This document shows, in pieces, positions 43,406 through 52,715 of a stretch of 64,000 nucleotides of DNA. The DNA lies in NCBI RefSeq assembly GCF_019972315.1, contig NZ_BLIZ01000001.1, forward strand, positions 2,453,515 to 2,517,514, given 5' to 3'. This DNA is from Geobacter sp. AOG1. Lineage in GTDB: Bacteria; Desulfobacterota; Desulfuromonadia; Geobacterales; Geobacteraceae. Made by a program: the position numbers and the translations under genes. Position 1 is the first letter of the stretch. Each line of letters starts with the position of its first letter. The notes beneath the pieces are model-generated. The model was not told the DNA's origin. It ran no database searches and saw nothing but the letters and a program-made list of their open reading frames with translations.

Positions 43406-44554
43406 ATGGATTTTTCATTGACCGAAGATCAGCTAGATTTCAAGAAAGCTGCCATAGAGTTTGCCGGACGCGAACTCAATATCGGTGCCAAGCAGCGCGA
43501 AAAGAACCGTGAATTCAATCAGGCGGGTTGGGAAAAATGCGCAGAGTTTGGCATACACGGCCTACTAGTGCCGCAAAAATACGGCGGACTGGAGATGGAT
43601 ATCCTTACCTGCATCGCCGCGATGCAAGGTCTTGGCTATGGTTGCTGCGATGGTGGGCTTCTTTTCTCATTGAACTCACATATCTGGACCTGTGAAATGC
43701 CGATCCTGAAATTCGGAACGGACGAGCAGAAGGGTAAATACCTCCCCGGCCTTGCAAACGGGACTATAAAAGGTGGGCATGCCATGACGGAACCGGATTT
43801 TGGTTCCGATGCATTCGGCATAAAGTGCAAGGCAGTAAAAAATGGAAATACCTATATCCTGAATGGGACAAAAACATTCATAACAAACGCCCCTCTGGCA
43901 GATATCCTTCTCGTCTTTGCCGTTACCGATGCGACCAAAAAGTTCGCCGGGCTTTCCGTATTTCTGGTGGAAAAGACTTTCCCCGGTTTTTCAGTCGGCA
44001 AGTGTGAGGAACTGATGGGATTGAAAACCTGCCCTCTCGGAGAGGTAATACTGCAGGACTGTGAAGTGCCTGAAGAAAACAGATTAGGCGGAGAGGGAGC
44101 CGGCGCAGCCATATTCAATTCAGAAATGGAATATGAGCGAAGCTGCCTGTTCGCAACCCATCTGGGGGCAATGGAAAAGATTCTCGAGGAATGCATCGAT
44201 TATGCAAAAGTCCGGGAACAATTCGGAAAACCGATCGGAAGCAACCAGTCCATATCTCACAAGATAGCGGACATGAAAATGCGCGTGGAGTTATCACGAC
44301 TTATTCTCTATAAGGCGGCCTGGATGAAGTCGCAGGGCAAAAGAGCACCGATAGATTCTGCGATAGCGAAACTCTATATCAGCGAAAGTTACGTCCAGAA
44401 CTGCCTTGATGCGATACAGATTCATGGTGGCTATGGCTACTCGACAGAATTGGATTTTGAAAGGCATCTTCGTGACTCCGTCGCGGGAAAGATATATTCA
44501 GGTACCTCGGAAATCCAGAAGAACATCATTGCACAGTTCCTGGGGCTCTTATAA
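43406..44554 (+). CDS. Acyl-CoA dehydrogenase fold, prolyl-carrier-protein dehydrogenase type
   Basis: A 382-residue FAD enzyme. MDFSLTEDQL opens it, and GLGYGCCDGGLLFSLNSHIW near residue 76-95 and HAMTEPDFGSDAFGI near 125 follow. The end reads IHGGYGYSTELDFERHLRD and YSGTSEIQKNII. The usual catalytic Glu position (YEGT) is Ser365, whereas Glu244 in NSEMEYERSC sits at the isovaleryl-CoA-dehydrogenase position. That layout and the LGYGC-LLFSLN region resemble RedW/PltE/CloN3, which oxidise prolyl-S-carrier protein to pyrrolyl. ATG 43406 has AAGGAAAGG upstream; in-frame ATGs at 43376 and 43382 are alternatives. Confidence 0.85.
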   Translation: MDFSLTEDQLDFKKAAIEFAGRELNIGAKQREKNREFNQAGWEKCAEFGIHGLLVPQKYGGLEMDILTCIAAMQGLGYGCCDGGLLFSLNSHIWTCEMPILKFGTDEQKGKYLPGLANGTIKGGHAMTEPDFGSDAFGIKCKAVKNGNTYILNGTKTFITNAPLADILLVFAVTDATKKFAGLSVFLVEKTFPGFSVGKCEELMGLKTCPLGEVILQDCEVPEENRLGGEGAGAAIFNSEMEYERSCLFATHLGAMEKILEECIDYAKVREQFGKPIGSNQSISHKIADMKMRVELSRLILYKAAWMKSQGKRAPIDSAIAKLYISESYVQNCLDAIQIHGGYGYSTELDFERHLRDSVAGKIYSGTSEIQKNIIAQFLGLL

Positions 44555-44556
44555 CC

Positions 44557-46167
44557 ATGTACTTGTTACCTCATCTGCTTATAGAAACATCGGGGGAATT
44601 TCCTGACAAAGACGCTGTAGTCTTCGATGGGAATTCCATAACCTATGCGGAGTTGGAAAAGAAGAGCAGCCAACTGGCCTCTTCGCTTCAGCAATCTGGT
44701 ATAAAAAAGGGAGACAGAGTCGGGATACTGCTAAAGAAATCCATCGAGTCGATCATAGCACTCTTCGGGATCATGAAGGCAGGAGCCGTCTATGTGCCGC
44801 TCGATCCCCTTGCACCAGCAATAAGGTCAAAGTACATAATCCGTAATTGCGGTATTGAATGCCTGATTACCTCGGGTAAATGCATGTCGACTCTCACTGA
44901 GAGTGAAGATGTTCTACCTCTCAGGAAAGCCATTATTGTCGGGTCGAAGAAGGATAATTCGTTTCACTATCCTAATATGGAATGTAGTGCATGGGAAGAG
45001 ATCGAGTACGGGAAACCGGTGGAATATTGTCATACCTGCATGTCCGACGTTCATCCGGCATATATCCTACATACTTCAGGGTCAACAGGGACCCCCAAAG
45101 GTGTCGTGATCTCCCATCACAATGCTTTAAGTTTTGTGAACATGGCAGCGGATTTTTTTGAATTAAAACCAGATGACCGGATCGCCAGTCACGCACCCCT
45201 TCATTTTGATCTTTCAGTCTTTGACGTTTTTGGAGCAGTAAAAAATGGTGCAACCATATACCTCGTACCTGAATTCCTTTCAACGTTCCCCGTGAAGTTA
45301 GCAGAATTTATCGATAGGAAGGGAGTATCAGTATGGAACTCAGTCTCCTCTGTCCTGACAATGCTCGCAGACAAAGGGGGACTCGACCGGTTTGGTTTTG
45401 ACTCTCTACGGCTCATACATTTTTCAGGTGATATTATGCCTGCTAAATATCTGCGAACACTCAAGAAACATATGAAGAATGCGGCATTTTACAATATATA
45501 TGGCCAGACGGAGGCCAATTCTTCAATGTTTTACAAGGTTGATGAAATTCCAGAGGACTCCGCCTGGAAGATACCGATTGGGAAACCTTTCCCAAACTTT
45601 GAGGTCTTTGCTTTAAATGATCGGCATGAGCCCATTACTCATCCTGATGAAGAGGGGGAACTCATGGTCAAGAGTTCCACTGTAGCCCTTGGATACTGGG
45701 GCGACGAGGAAAAGACCCTAGATAAATTCGTTCAGGACCCAGAAACCTTTACGTTCCGATCCATCGTATATAAGACTGGCGATATTGTAAGGGTAGATCA
45801 GGAAGGCAACTATCTGTTCGCGGGCAGAAAAGACCATATGATAAAAAGCAGGGGATATAGGATCGAGTTAAGTGAGATCGAACTTGTCCTTATCAGTCAT
45901 TCTTTGGTCAGGCAGGCTGTGGCAATCGCTGTTCCGCATGAAATTATCGGGAATAAGATTATTGTGTATGTTGCTCAAGCAGATGGGGAAAATTTAGATG
46001 TCCATGACCTCCTGAATTTCTGCAGCGAGTTGCTGCCGAAATATATGGTGCCCGAATCAATTGAAATACTCGATACTTTGCCAAAGACATCAACTGGAAA
46101 GATTGACAGGAAAAATTTAGAGAAAGACGCATTTTTGAAATACCTAACCCACAGTACGACCGCATAA
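44557..46167 (+). CDS. Stand-alone amino-acid adenylating enzyme (PltF/RedM-like)
   Basis: A 536-residue ANL-family enzyme. Core motifs: A3 TSGSTGTPKG at 173-182, A4 HFDLSVFD at 216-223 with Asp218 at the position that binds a substrate alpha-amino group, A5 IYGQTEA at 314-320, A7 YKTGD at 405-409, A8 GRKDHMIKSRGYRIEL, and A10 Lys515 in TSTGKID. Similarity to L-prolyl-AMP ligases is strong by eye. It would adenylate an amino acid and load it on the carrier protein at 41051. The ATG is two bases after the dehydrogenase stop, so the two are translationally coupled. Confidence 0.85.
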   Translation: MYLLPHLLIETSGEFPDKDAVVFDGNSITYAELEKKSSQLASSLQQSGIKKGDRVGILLKKSIESIIALFGIMKAGAVYVPLDPLAPAIRSKYIIRNCGIECLITSGKCMSTLTESEDVLPLRKAIIVGSKKDNSFHYPNMECSAWEEIEYGKPVEYCHTCMSDVHPAYILHTSGSTGTPKGVVISHHNALSFVNMAADFFELKPDDRIASHAPLHFDLSVFDVFGAVKNGATIYLVPEFLSTFPVKLAEFIDRKGVSVWNSVSSVLTMLADKGGLDRFGFDSLRLIHFSGDIMPAKYLRTLKKHMKNAAFYNIYGQTEANSSMFYKVDEIPEDSAWKIPIGKPFPNFEVFALNDRHEPITHPDEEGELMVKSSTVALGYWGDEEKTLDKFVQDPETFTFRSIVYKTGDIVRVDQEGNYLFAGRKDHMIKSRGYRIELSEIELVLISHSLVRQAVAIAVPHEIIGNKIIVYVAQADGENLDVHDLLNFCSELLPKYMVPESIEILDTLPKTSTGKIDRKNLEKDAFLKYLTHSTTA

Positions 46168-46228
46168 GAATAAATAATGGCGGAAAAATGACGAAATGCT
46201 TTCAGCATCTGTCAAAGGGGTTGATGAG

Positions 46229-47281
46229 ATGAATATTGGCGATAATCGGAAAATCTGGGTTGATTTGGACAACTCTCCACATGTCCCTTTTTTTAAACCG
46301 ATCATTGAGGAGCTCGAGAAACGTAATTATACGTTTATCGTTACCGCCCGCGATTGTTTTCAGGTCTGTGGTCTTGCAGATCTGTTAAATATAAAGTACA
46401 AGCCAATAGGTAGGCACTATGGAAAGAATAAGGTACTCAAGGTCATAGGTACTCTTATACGGGCAATACAAGTGCTACCGACTATCCTGCGCGAGAAACC
46501 GACCATTGCAGTTTCTCACGGCTCACGCACTCAGCAGATTTTGGCATCTATCCTGCGAATTCCGAATATCATGATGGGTGATTATGAATATGCAACTGCA
46601 TTGCCGTTTCTGCATCCTAACTGGGTATTCGTCCCCGATGTCATTTCGGACAACGCTATCCCTTATCGCAATAGCCATATTTGCAAGTATCCTGGTATCA
46701 AGGAAGATGTGTACGTCCCGGACTTTAAGCCTGACCCGAATATCAGGGGAATTCTCGGGCTTAATGATGATGATATTGTTGTCACAATTCGCCCCCCAGC
46801 ATCGGAAGCGCACTATCACAATCCAGAGAGTGAGCTTCTGTTCAATGCAACCATTGAATCAATGGCCGCACGGGATGAGGTAAGAATTGTCATATTACCA
46901 CGTAATGATAAACAGGAAGAGATTGTAAGGGCCCGTTGGCCCGAATTGTTTTCTAGCGGGAAAATTATTATTCCTGAGAAAGTGATAGATGGTCTTAACC
47001 TCATCTATTATTCTGATCTTGTTATTAGTGGTGGGGGAACGATGAATCGAGAGGCAGCCGCACTGGGGATTCCAGTATACAGTATCTTTCGTGGGGTGAT
47101 AGGCGCCGTGGATAGATATTTAGCCGAAAGCGGTCGACTAACCCTGTTAGAAAGCGTCGAGGATGTGGGAACAAAAATTCGATTAATACGGCGGGATAAA
47201 GGCAAGGAAAACGACATTACTGATAGGACGACGTTACTGTATGTTGTTTGTGCAATAGAAAAGGCGATTGAGAGGAAATGA
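46229..47281 (+). CDS. DUF354 glycosyltransferase-like protein
   Basis: A 350-residue protein with a GT-B-like fold of the DUF354 family. IWVDLDNSPHVPFFKPIIEEL opens it (in part), GRHYGKNKVLKV and SHGSRTQQILAS follow, and a C-terminal YYSDLVISGGGTMNREAAALGIPVYS element resembles MurG/UDP-GlcNAc epimerase nucleotide sites (in part). The family is frequent in polysaccharide loci but has no well-established activity. ATG 46229 has AAAGGGG eight bases upstream; 46196 is a longer alternative. The neighbouring epimerase gene supports a role in glycan synthesis. Confidence 0.8.
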   Translation: MNIGDNRKIWVDLDNSPHVPFFKPIIEELEKRNYTFIVTARDCFQVCGLADLLNIKYKPIGRHYGKNKVLKVIGTLIRAIQVLPTILREKPTIAVSHGSRTQQILASILRIPNIMMGDYEYATALPFLHPNWVFVPDVISDNAIPYRNSHICKYPGIKEDVYVPDFKPDPNIRGILGLNDDDIVVTIRPPASEAHYHNPESELLFNATIESMAARDEVRIVILPRNDKQEEIVRARWPELFSSGKIIIPEKVIDGLNLIYYSDLVISGGGTMNREAAALGIPVYSIFRGVIGAVDRYLAESGRLTLLESVEDVGTKIRLIRRDKGKENDITDRTTLLYVVCAIEKAIERK

Positions 47282-47311
47282 TCTGATCATGGAAGAGAGT
47301 GAGACGATGCC

Positions 47312-48403
47312 ATGGTGATTCATCTTGTATGTGCAGCCAGGCCAAATTTCATGAAGATTGCTCCCTTATACCATGCTCTCAGAAAAGAGCCGTGGGCCAC
47401 TCCTGTTATTATACACACCGGTCAGCACTATGATCATAACATGTACGATTCTTTTTTCGAAGACCTCGGTTTGCCAAAGCCTGATATAAACCTTGGCGTG
47501 GGGAGTGGTACTCATGCCGAGCAGACTGGTAAGGTAATGATCGCCTATGAAAAAGTGCTGATTGACCAGAGACCCGATCTCGTTGTGGTCGTCGGAGATG
47601 TTAACTCGACCATGGCCGCAACCATCGCTGCTGCAAAGATGGGTATCAAGGTAGCGCATCTCGAGGCTGGCCTGCGGTCATTTGATAGAAATATGCCTGA
47701 AGAACTCAACAGACTGGTCACCGATGTGTTGGTGGATATGTTGTGGACCCCTTCGCGTGACGCAAATGAAAATTTGCTCAATGAAGGGATAGCGCCAAAT
47801 AAGATAAGTCTGGTTGGCAACATCATGATCGATTCTCTCGAAATGATGCGAGAAAAGATTGAACCACTCCAAGTTTATCGGGATTTTGAACTGGAAGCAG
47901 GAAGTTATGGAGTCGTGACATTGCATCGGCCATCGAACGTTGACGATCCGACAGTTTTTCAGGACATATGTTGCGTGCTCAGGGAAATCTCAGAATCAGT
48001 GCCACTGGTATTCCCGGTTCACCCGAGAACGCGTCAGAGAATTGATGATAATCATTTGCTTTTAGCAACGGGAAGTACGAAGAAACTGTTTTTACCAGAA
48101 CCTCTCAATTACGTTCGATTTATGAATTTAGTTTTAAACTGCCGGTTTGTAATTACGGATTCTGGTGGGATCCAGGAAGAAACGAGCTATCTCGATATTC
48201 CATGTCTGACATTAAGGGGAAATACAGAGAGACCGATTACCGTAACTCATGGAACGAATCAGTTGTGTGAATTAAGCCAGTTAAAACAAAAAGTAGGCGA
48301 AATCCTGCGAGGCCACGCACCCGAACGTGGGAATCTTGAACTATGGGATGGAAAGACTGCAAGAAGGATTGTGGAAACCCTGCAAAAGCTCAATAGATCT
48401 TAG
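47312..48403 (+). CDS. Non-hydrolysing UDP-N-acetylglucosamine 2-epimerase (WecB/WbpI family)
   Basis: A 363-residue epimerase with AARPNFMKIAPLYHAL at the N-terminus, HTGQHYD near 33, VVGDVNSTMAA near 92, and AHLEAGLRSFDRNMPEELNR near 113. The C-terminal nucleotide site is TDSGGIQEET. The family inverts C2 of UDP-GlcNAc to ManNAc. Because the locus has the WbpA/B/D/E set, a WbpI-like role is a good alternative: converting UDP-GlcNAc(3NAc)A to the ManNAc(3NAc)A form. The sequence alone does not separate the two. Confidence 0.9.
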   Translation: MVIHLVCAARPNFMKIAPLYHALRKEPWATPVIIHTGQHYDHNMYDSFFEDLGLPKPDINLGVGSGTHAEQTGKVMIAYEKVLIDQRPDLVVVVGDVNSTMAATIAAAKMGIKVAHLEAGLRSFDRNMPEELNRLVTDVLVDMLWTPSRDANENLLNEGIAPNKISLVGNIMIDSLEMMREKIEPLQVYRDFELEAGSYGVVTLHRPSNVDDPTVFQDICCVLREISESVPLVFPVHPRTRQRIDDNHLLLATGSTKKLFLPEPLNYVRFMNLVLNCRFVITDSGGIQEETSYLDIPCLTLRGNTERPITVTHGTNQLCELSQLKQKVGEILRGHAPERGNLELWDGKTARRIVETLQKLNRS

Positions 48404-48494
48404 AAAAGGCAATGCAACATGTTATCTATTTTGCACCTATTCAACGGCATTATCGGAACCAGTTTCAATGAAAGTAGCAATCCAAAGGTAAGTT

Positions 48495-50018
48495 ATGCGT
48501 GGATTACTGTTAGATAACATAATCACAAACCTGAGCTTTAAGGGTGTGCTCTGTATTGTCTTAGGCCTTATGCTAGGTATACTCACGCTATTATTATCGC
48601 CATTATATACGGTAGTAATTATTTTAGGTGTCTTTGCACTATATATGTCTGCTATAAAACCAGAAATAGGTGTATTGATTATATTAGTGCTTATATCAAG
48701 CATTGTTTTCGAAGATGATTTACCACTGATGCCGATAGGCATAGGTAGCTTGCATTTGTCGGATTTATTGATGATGTTTTTGTTCATGGTTTTATTCTAC
48801 CGAGTAATGACCGACAGTTCTTTTACTGTTAGCAGATCACCTTTAAATGTTCCTTTGACATTATTTGTTATGTTTGCGTTATTTTCTACGTATATTTCGA
48901 TTAGTCTTTATGGGGTGAATTTTAACCAGGCATTCAGTTTATTTCGCGCCGTCAGCTACTATCTCGTTTATTATCTTGTCGCAAACCTGATCAGGGAAAA
49001 AAGTCAAATCCTTTTTCTTGTTAAGGGAATGTTCATCGTGGCAACCATTGTAACTGTGGTCATGATCATTCAAGCTATAATCGGCGACGCAATTATATTG
49101 ATTCCTGGCAGGGTTGAAAAATCGGGGACATTTGACGAGGAATTCGAAACGCTAAGATTACTGCCACCAGGTCAGACTCTGTTATATGTATTATTTATAG
49201 TAGCTATATGTATTTATTCACTGAACATCCGCGAAAAACTGCTGACATCTAAATATATATACCTAATATCTATTTTAGGGGCAGGAGTCATACTAACATA
49301 CAACCGTACTTATTGGGTTGCTATAATACTGACGTATTCTATACTATTCATTATGAGTAACAAAGAATCTAAAAAGCGATTACTTGTCTTATTAGGTATT
49401 CTTATAATACTTACTTGTGCCATACGTATAATGTATGCCGATAATACTCAAATGCAGGAAGCAATAAGGTCTATAACAATGAGATTCACTTCCCTTTTTA
49501 CGGGCGGTGAATTGCACAAAAGTAGTTCCGTAGAAGCGCGCTATATTGAAAACGAATACGCTCTTAAACAAGTAGCTAACCATCCAATAATAGGAATCGG
49601 TCTGGGCAATGATTACCGACCCCAAGTATTCTATGGTGATGATGAATTCACATATTACGTTCATAACGGCTTTATGTGGATACTTCTCGATACTGGAATC
49701 ATAGGATTTTTGCTATTTTTTTGGTTTTATATCGGTTTCATCATTCGATGTATCAGAAAATGGAAATTTATTTCAGATGATTATCTAAGATATTTAGTCG
49801 TGGGATTCATGCTCAGCTGCATCGGAATCATCCCTATGACTCTCTATAACCCCATATTCATGCAATGGTTCTCAATTGTTGTTATAGCCATAATAACTGG
49901 ACTTACTGATTCGATAATCAATACAAGCGCGATTGAAAAATTTAAAGATGAATATAATTCACAAAATGTAAAACTTACGGGAAAGCCTGAAACTCGTACA
50001 ACACAGGCAGTACTTTAA
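48495..50018 (+). CDS. O-antigen ligase/polymerase (Wzy-like) membrane protein
   Basis: A 507-residue protein with about ten to twelve predicted membrane helices (for example LMLGILTLLLSPLYTVVIIL and LLMMFLFMVLFYRV). A large periplasmic loop lies between about residues 310 and 390, containing RFTSLFTGG and NHPIIGIGLGNDYRP. That is the layout of the O-antigen ligase/Wzy superfamily (Wzy_C). In this locus, with a flippase next door, polymerisation of lipid-linked repeat units is the likely role. DNA is much AT-richer than the genes up to 40 kb. Confidence 0.82.
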   Translation: MRGLLLDNIITNLSFKGVLCIVLGLMLGILTLLLSPLYTVVIILGVFALYMSAIKPEIGVLIILVLISSIVFEDDLPLMPIGIGSLHLSDLLMMFLFMVLFYRVMTDSSFTVSRSPLNVPLTLFVMFALFSTYISISLYGVNFNQAFSLFRAVSYYLVYYLVANLIREKSQILFLVKGMFIVATIVTVVMIIQAIIGDAIILIPGRVEKSGTFDEEFETLRLLPPGQTLLYVLFIVAICIYSLNIREKLLTSKYIYLISILGAGVILTYNRTYWVAIILTYSILFIMSNKESKKRLLVLLGILIILTCAIRIMYADNTQMQEAIRSITMRFTSLFTGGELHKSSSVEARYIENEYALKQVANHPIIGIGLGNDYRPQVFYGDDEFTYYVHNGFMWILLDTGIIGFLLFFWFYIGFIIRCIRKWKFISDDYLRYLVVGFMLSCIGIIPMTLYNPIFMQWFSIVVIAIITGLTDSIINTSAIEKFKDEYNSQNVKLTGKPETRTTQAVL

Positions 50019-50031
50019 TTTGAAACCGGCC

Positions 50032-51480
50032 ATGGAACATCAATTTTACTCAAGATTTATCAAAGGGGTTATTTCGACAAGTCTTGGCTCTTTTTTTACA
50101 CTGGTTCTGGGCTTTCTTAACATATTCATAGCCATCCGACTCATTCCGAAAGATCAATTCGGCACTTTTCTGCTGCTGCAAACCATCGTCTATTCATTGG
50201 TGACGATCAGTGACTTTGGACTTAACATAGCGGCAACAAGACAAATAGCTTGTGCTGAGAATCAGAATAAATCAAAAGCAGTAAATTCTGCAATCTGCTT
50301 TAAGCTTTTCGTATCGATACTGATTTCACTGGGCATTCTTGTTGCGGGCAGATATATCTTTCGCGTTTTTCATACCGACGTTTTGTATAATTATATTGTA
50401 TTCATTGTTATATTGTTCTGTCTCGAGAGTTATAACGCTCTGTTCGTTGCGTTCCTACAAGGTCTACATTTTTATAAAAAATTGGCGTTGTCACAGGTCA
50501 TTCTTAGCTGTTTGAATTTGGTGGCAATGATTTGGCTATTGAATGTTTTAAACAATGGCATCTTCGCACTGATACTCGCAAGGCTAGTGTCGCTATCGGT
50601 TGCATTGCTTTACCAAATGTTCGCTGTATCCATCAGGATGAAAGGTATTTTCGATAAAGAGGTCTTGAAAGGTATGATCGGGTTCGGCTTGCCTTTAGGT
50701 CTGAATAACATTCTGACCTTTATCTTCATGCGCATGGATACATTGATGATAGGTGCATATCTTAATCCGATTGGAGTGGCCTATTATGGTGCTGCATCAA
50801 AGATCCCTGATGCTTCTCGGCAAATGTTCGAGTCGTTCCGGTCAGTGTATTTCCCAAACATCGCAGAGTTATTTAGTCATAAGAAGTACGACGAAGCGCA
50901 AACATTGCTGAACAACGCTCTACGTCTTATTACATTCATAACGGGGATGGCTACCCTAGTAGTGTATCTATTTAAGGAGCAGATAGTCGGTCTGCTTTTT
51001 TCGCGGGAATATCTTGATTGCGCGCCTGTTCTCTTCCTGCTTATGATAGCACTGTCCATGGGGCTTGTCGGTTACATCCTAGGAACTTCATTAGTCGCTG
51101 CAGGGTATTCTAAACTACCGGTGCTGATCAATATCGTCGACACAGTTGTAACCGTTATTGCAAATTTTGTCCTCATTCCTGCATTTGGGATCATGGGAGC
51201 TGCCTACGCCGCAATAATTGCCAGAGGGGTGACAATTCCGTTCAATGTGTATTTCCTGAAAAGATACGGCATATATCCGAACTCCCTTGAGTATCTCAAG
51301 CCGCTGCTAATACTCGGGCTATGCATCATAATTGCGAATTACACTACACCTAGCATCTTTCTCAACATAATGCTCATATCCTTGTACCTGATAATAAGCG
51401 CTCGATTCTCCGTCATCACTCGTATGGATATGTCTAACCTTTTGAAAGGTACTCGAGTAAACACCCAGCCGTCGACCTAA
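50032..51480 (+). CDS. Polysaccharide flippase (Wzx/MATE-like)
   Basis: A 482-residue membrane protein with about 12 to 14 hydrophobic helices. The N-terminus GVISTSLGSFFTLVLGFLNIFIA is typical of the polysaccharide biosynthesis flippase family. The mid-protein GMIGFGLPLGLNNILTFIFMRMDTLMIG motif (in part) marks the second half of the MOP fold. It would flip undecaprenyl-linked repeat units to the periplasm for the Wzy-like protein encoded just before. ATG 50032 is chosen; a TTG at 50020 is an alternative and neither has a good ribosome site. The stop overlaps an ATG of the next gene. Confidence 0.88.
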   Translation: MEHQFYSRFIKGVISTSLGSFFTLVLGFLNIFIAIRLIPKDQFGTFLLLQTIVYSLVTISDFGLNIAATRQIACAENQNKSKAVNSAICFKLFVSILISLGILVAGRYIFRVFHTDVLYNYIVFIVILFCLESYNALFVAFLQGLHFYKKLALSQVILSCLNLVAMIWLLNVLNNGIFALILARLVSLSVALLYQMFAVSIRMKGIFDKEVLKGMIGFGLPLGLNNILTFIFMRMDTLMIGAYLNPIGVAYYGAASKIPDASRQMFESFRSVYFPNIAELFSHKKYDEAQTLLNNALRLITFITGMATLVVYLFKEQIVGLLFSREYLDCAPVLFLLMIALSMGLVGYILGTSLVAAGYSKLPVLINIVDTVVTVIANFVLIPAFGIMGAAYAAIIARGVTIPFNVYFLKRYGIYPNSLEYLKPLLILGLCIIIANYTTPSIFLNIMLISLYLIISARFSVITRMDMSNLLKGTRVNTQPST

Positions 51481-51503
51481 TGTTTTTACTGAAAGAGAAC
51501 TGT

Positions 51504-52673
51504 ATGTCGTCAAAGACGTTAAAAATTACCTACGTTGATGAATCGCTCGCAATAGGTGGAGCCGAAGAATATCTTAAGATGCTTCTCAAGGAGTTCTCTG
51601 GCATTTTCGAAACCACGCTAATCCATCGTAACAGCAGGCACCATAACGGTTTCTATGCTGACCTCAAGATGGCCAAGGTAGCATTAGACCCCGCGGTATA
51701 CGACAAGCCGGTTTCTTTATTCAAATCGTATTTTACCATCTTCAAGAGTGACAGGGGAGACCTTCTTCACGTCAACCTGCCTGCCCCGAATTACTGCCGT
51801 TCGGCAATAATAGCCGCGAGTATGTGTCGTATACGGGGGGTAGTCACGACAAGCCACTTGCCGAATCTAACATTCCCCCGCTCTAAGCTTGGGATGCTTG
51901 CCGGAAGAAGCATCTGGGACTGGATTGTATGGCGTATGGTCTTCGATATTATAGACACATCAATTGTGGTCTCCGAAGCCAGCGCAGATTCACTCAAAGC
52001 GAATTATCCGACCAGCCCGGACAGGGTGAGATGTATCCATAACGGGGTTGACCAAACCCGATTTGCAGGAGTGGAAAGAATCGATGTTGAAAATGTCAAG
52101 CAAGAGTTCGGTATCTCGGCCAACGACCTGGTTGTTGCCAGTGTCGGCAGGTTGCATCCGCAAAAGGGTTACACGTATCTGTTAAATGCCATGCTAAAAC
52201 TTAATAGAAATATCCCCAATGTTAAGTTGATTCTTGTTGGAGACGGCCCACTTCGAGCAGATCTTGGCAGATTAGCAGTTGATCTTGGTTTGAAAGACAA
52301 GGTCATTTTTGCCGGGAAGAGGGATGACATCCCGCAATTACTAGCTGCATCCGATATATATGTGAATTCTTCTCTCTTCGAGGGGCTGCCGTTCAGTATC
52401 CTTGAAGCAATGTCAGCCGGTGTTCCGGTGGTTGCCACTGCGGTCGACGGGAATAAAGAAATCATATACGATCCTGGAAGCGGGATTCTTGTTCCTGCTG
52501 AAGATGCGGAAGGACTTGCAAATGCAATATCTATCCTTGCCAACGACAGCAATCGTCGGAGAACCCTCGGGATGCAAGGCAGAGACGTCGTCACTAAAAT
52601 ATTTTCGATAGATCTAATGCTTCAGAAGACTGAGCAGCTCTATCGTGAGGTGGCGGCCCGATACAAAAGATGA
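51504..52673 (+). CDS. Glycosyltransferase family 4
   Basis: A 389-residue GT-B enzyme. Glycine-rich donor/acceptor element GGAEEYLKMLL lies near residue 20, and SVGRLHPQKGYTYLLNAM near 210. The retaining GT4 EX7E signature lies in SLFEGLPFSILEAMSAGVPVVATAVDGNKE (in part). No membrane helices; it probably works at the inner face of the membrane on lipid-linked sugar. The chosen ATG has AAAGAGAA upstream; an in-frame ATG at 51480 overlaps the flippase stop (TAATG) and would add eight residues. Donor and acceptor sugars cannot be read from sequence. Confidence 0.9.
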   Translation: MSSKTLKITYVDESLAIGGAEEYLKMLLKEFSGIFETTLIHRNSRHHNGFYADLKMAKVALDPAVYDKPVSLFKSYFTIFKSDRGDLLHVNLPAPNYCRSAIIAASMCRIRGVVTTSHLPNLTFPRSKLGMLAGRSIWDWIVWRMVFDIIDTSIVVSEASADSLKANYPTSPDRVRCIHNGVDQTRFAGVERIDVENVKQEFGISANDLVVASVGRLHPQKGYTYLLNAMLKLNRNIPNVKLILVGDGPLRADLGRLAVDLGLKDKVIFAGKRDDIPQLLAASDIYVNSSLFEGLPFSILEAMSAGVPVVATAVDGNKEIIYDPGSGILVPAEDAEGLANAISILANDSNRRRTLGMQGRDVVTKIFSIDLMLQKTEQLYREVAARYKR

Positions 52674-52715
52674 TCTGACATGTCTTTCCATGAACGCAGA
52701 CAAGGAGATGACACG

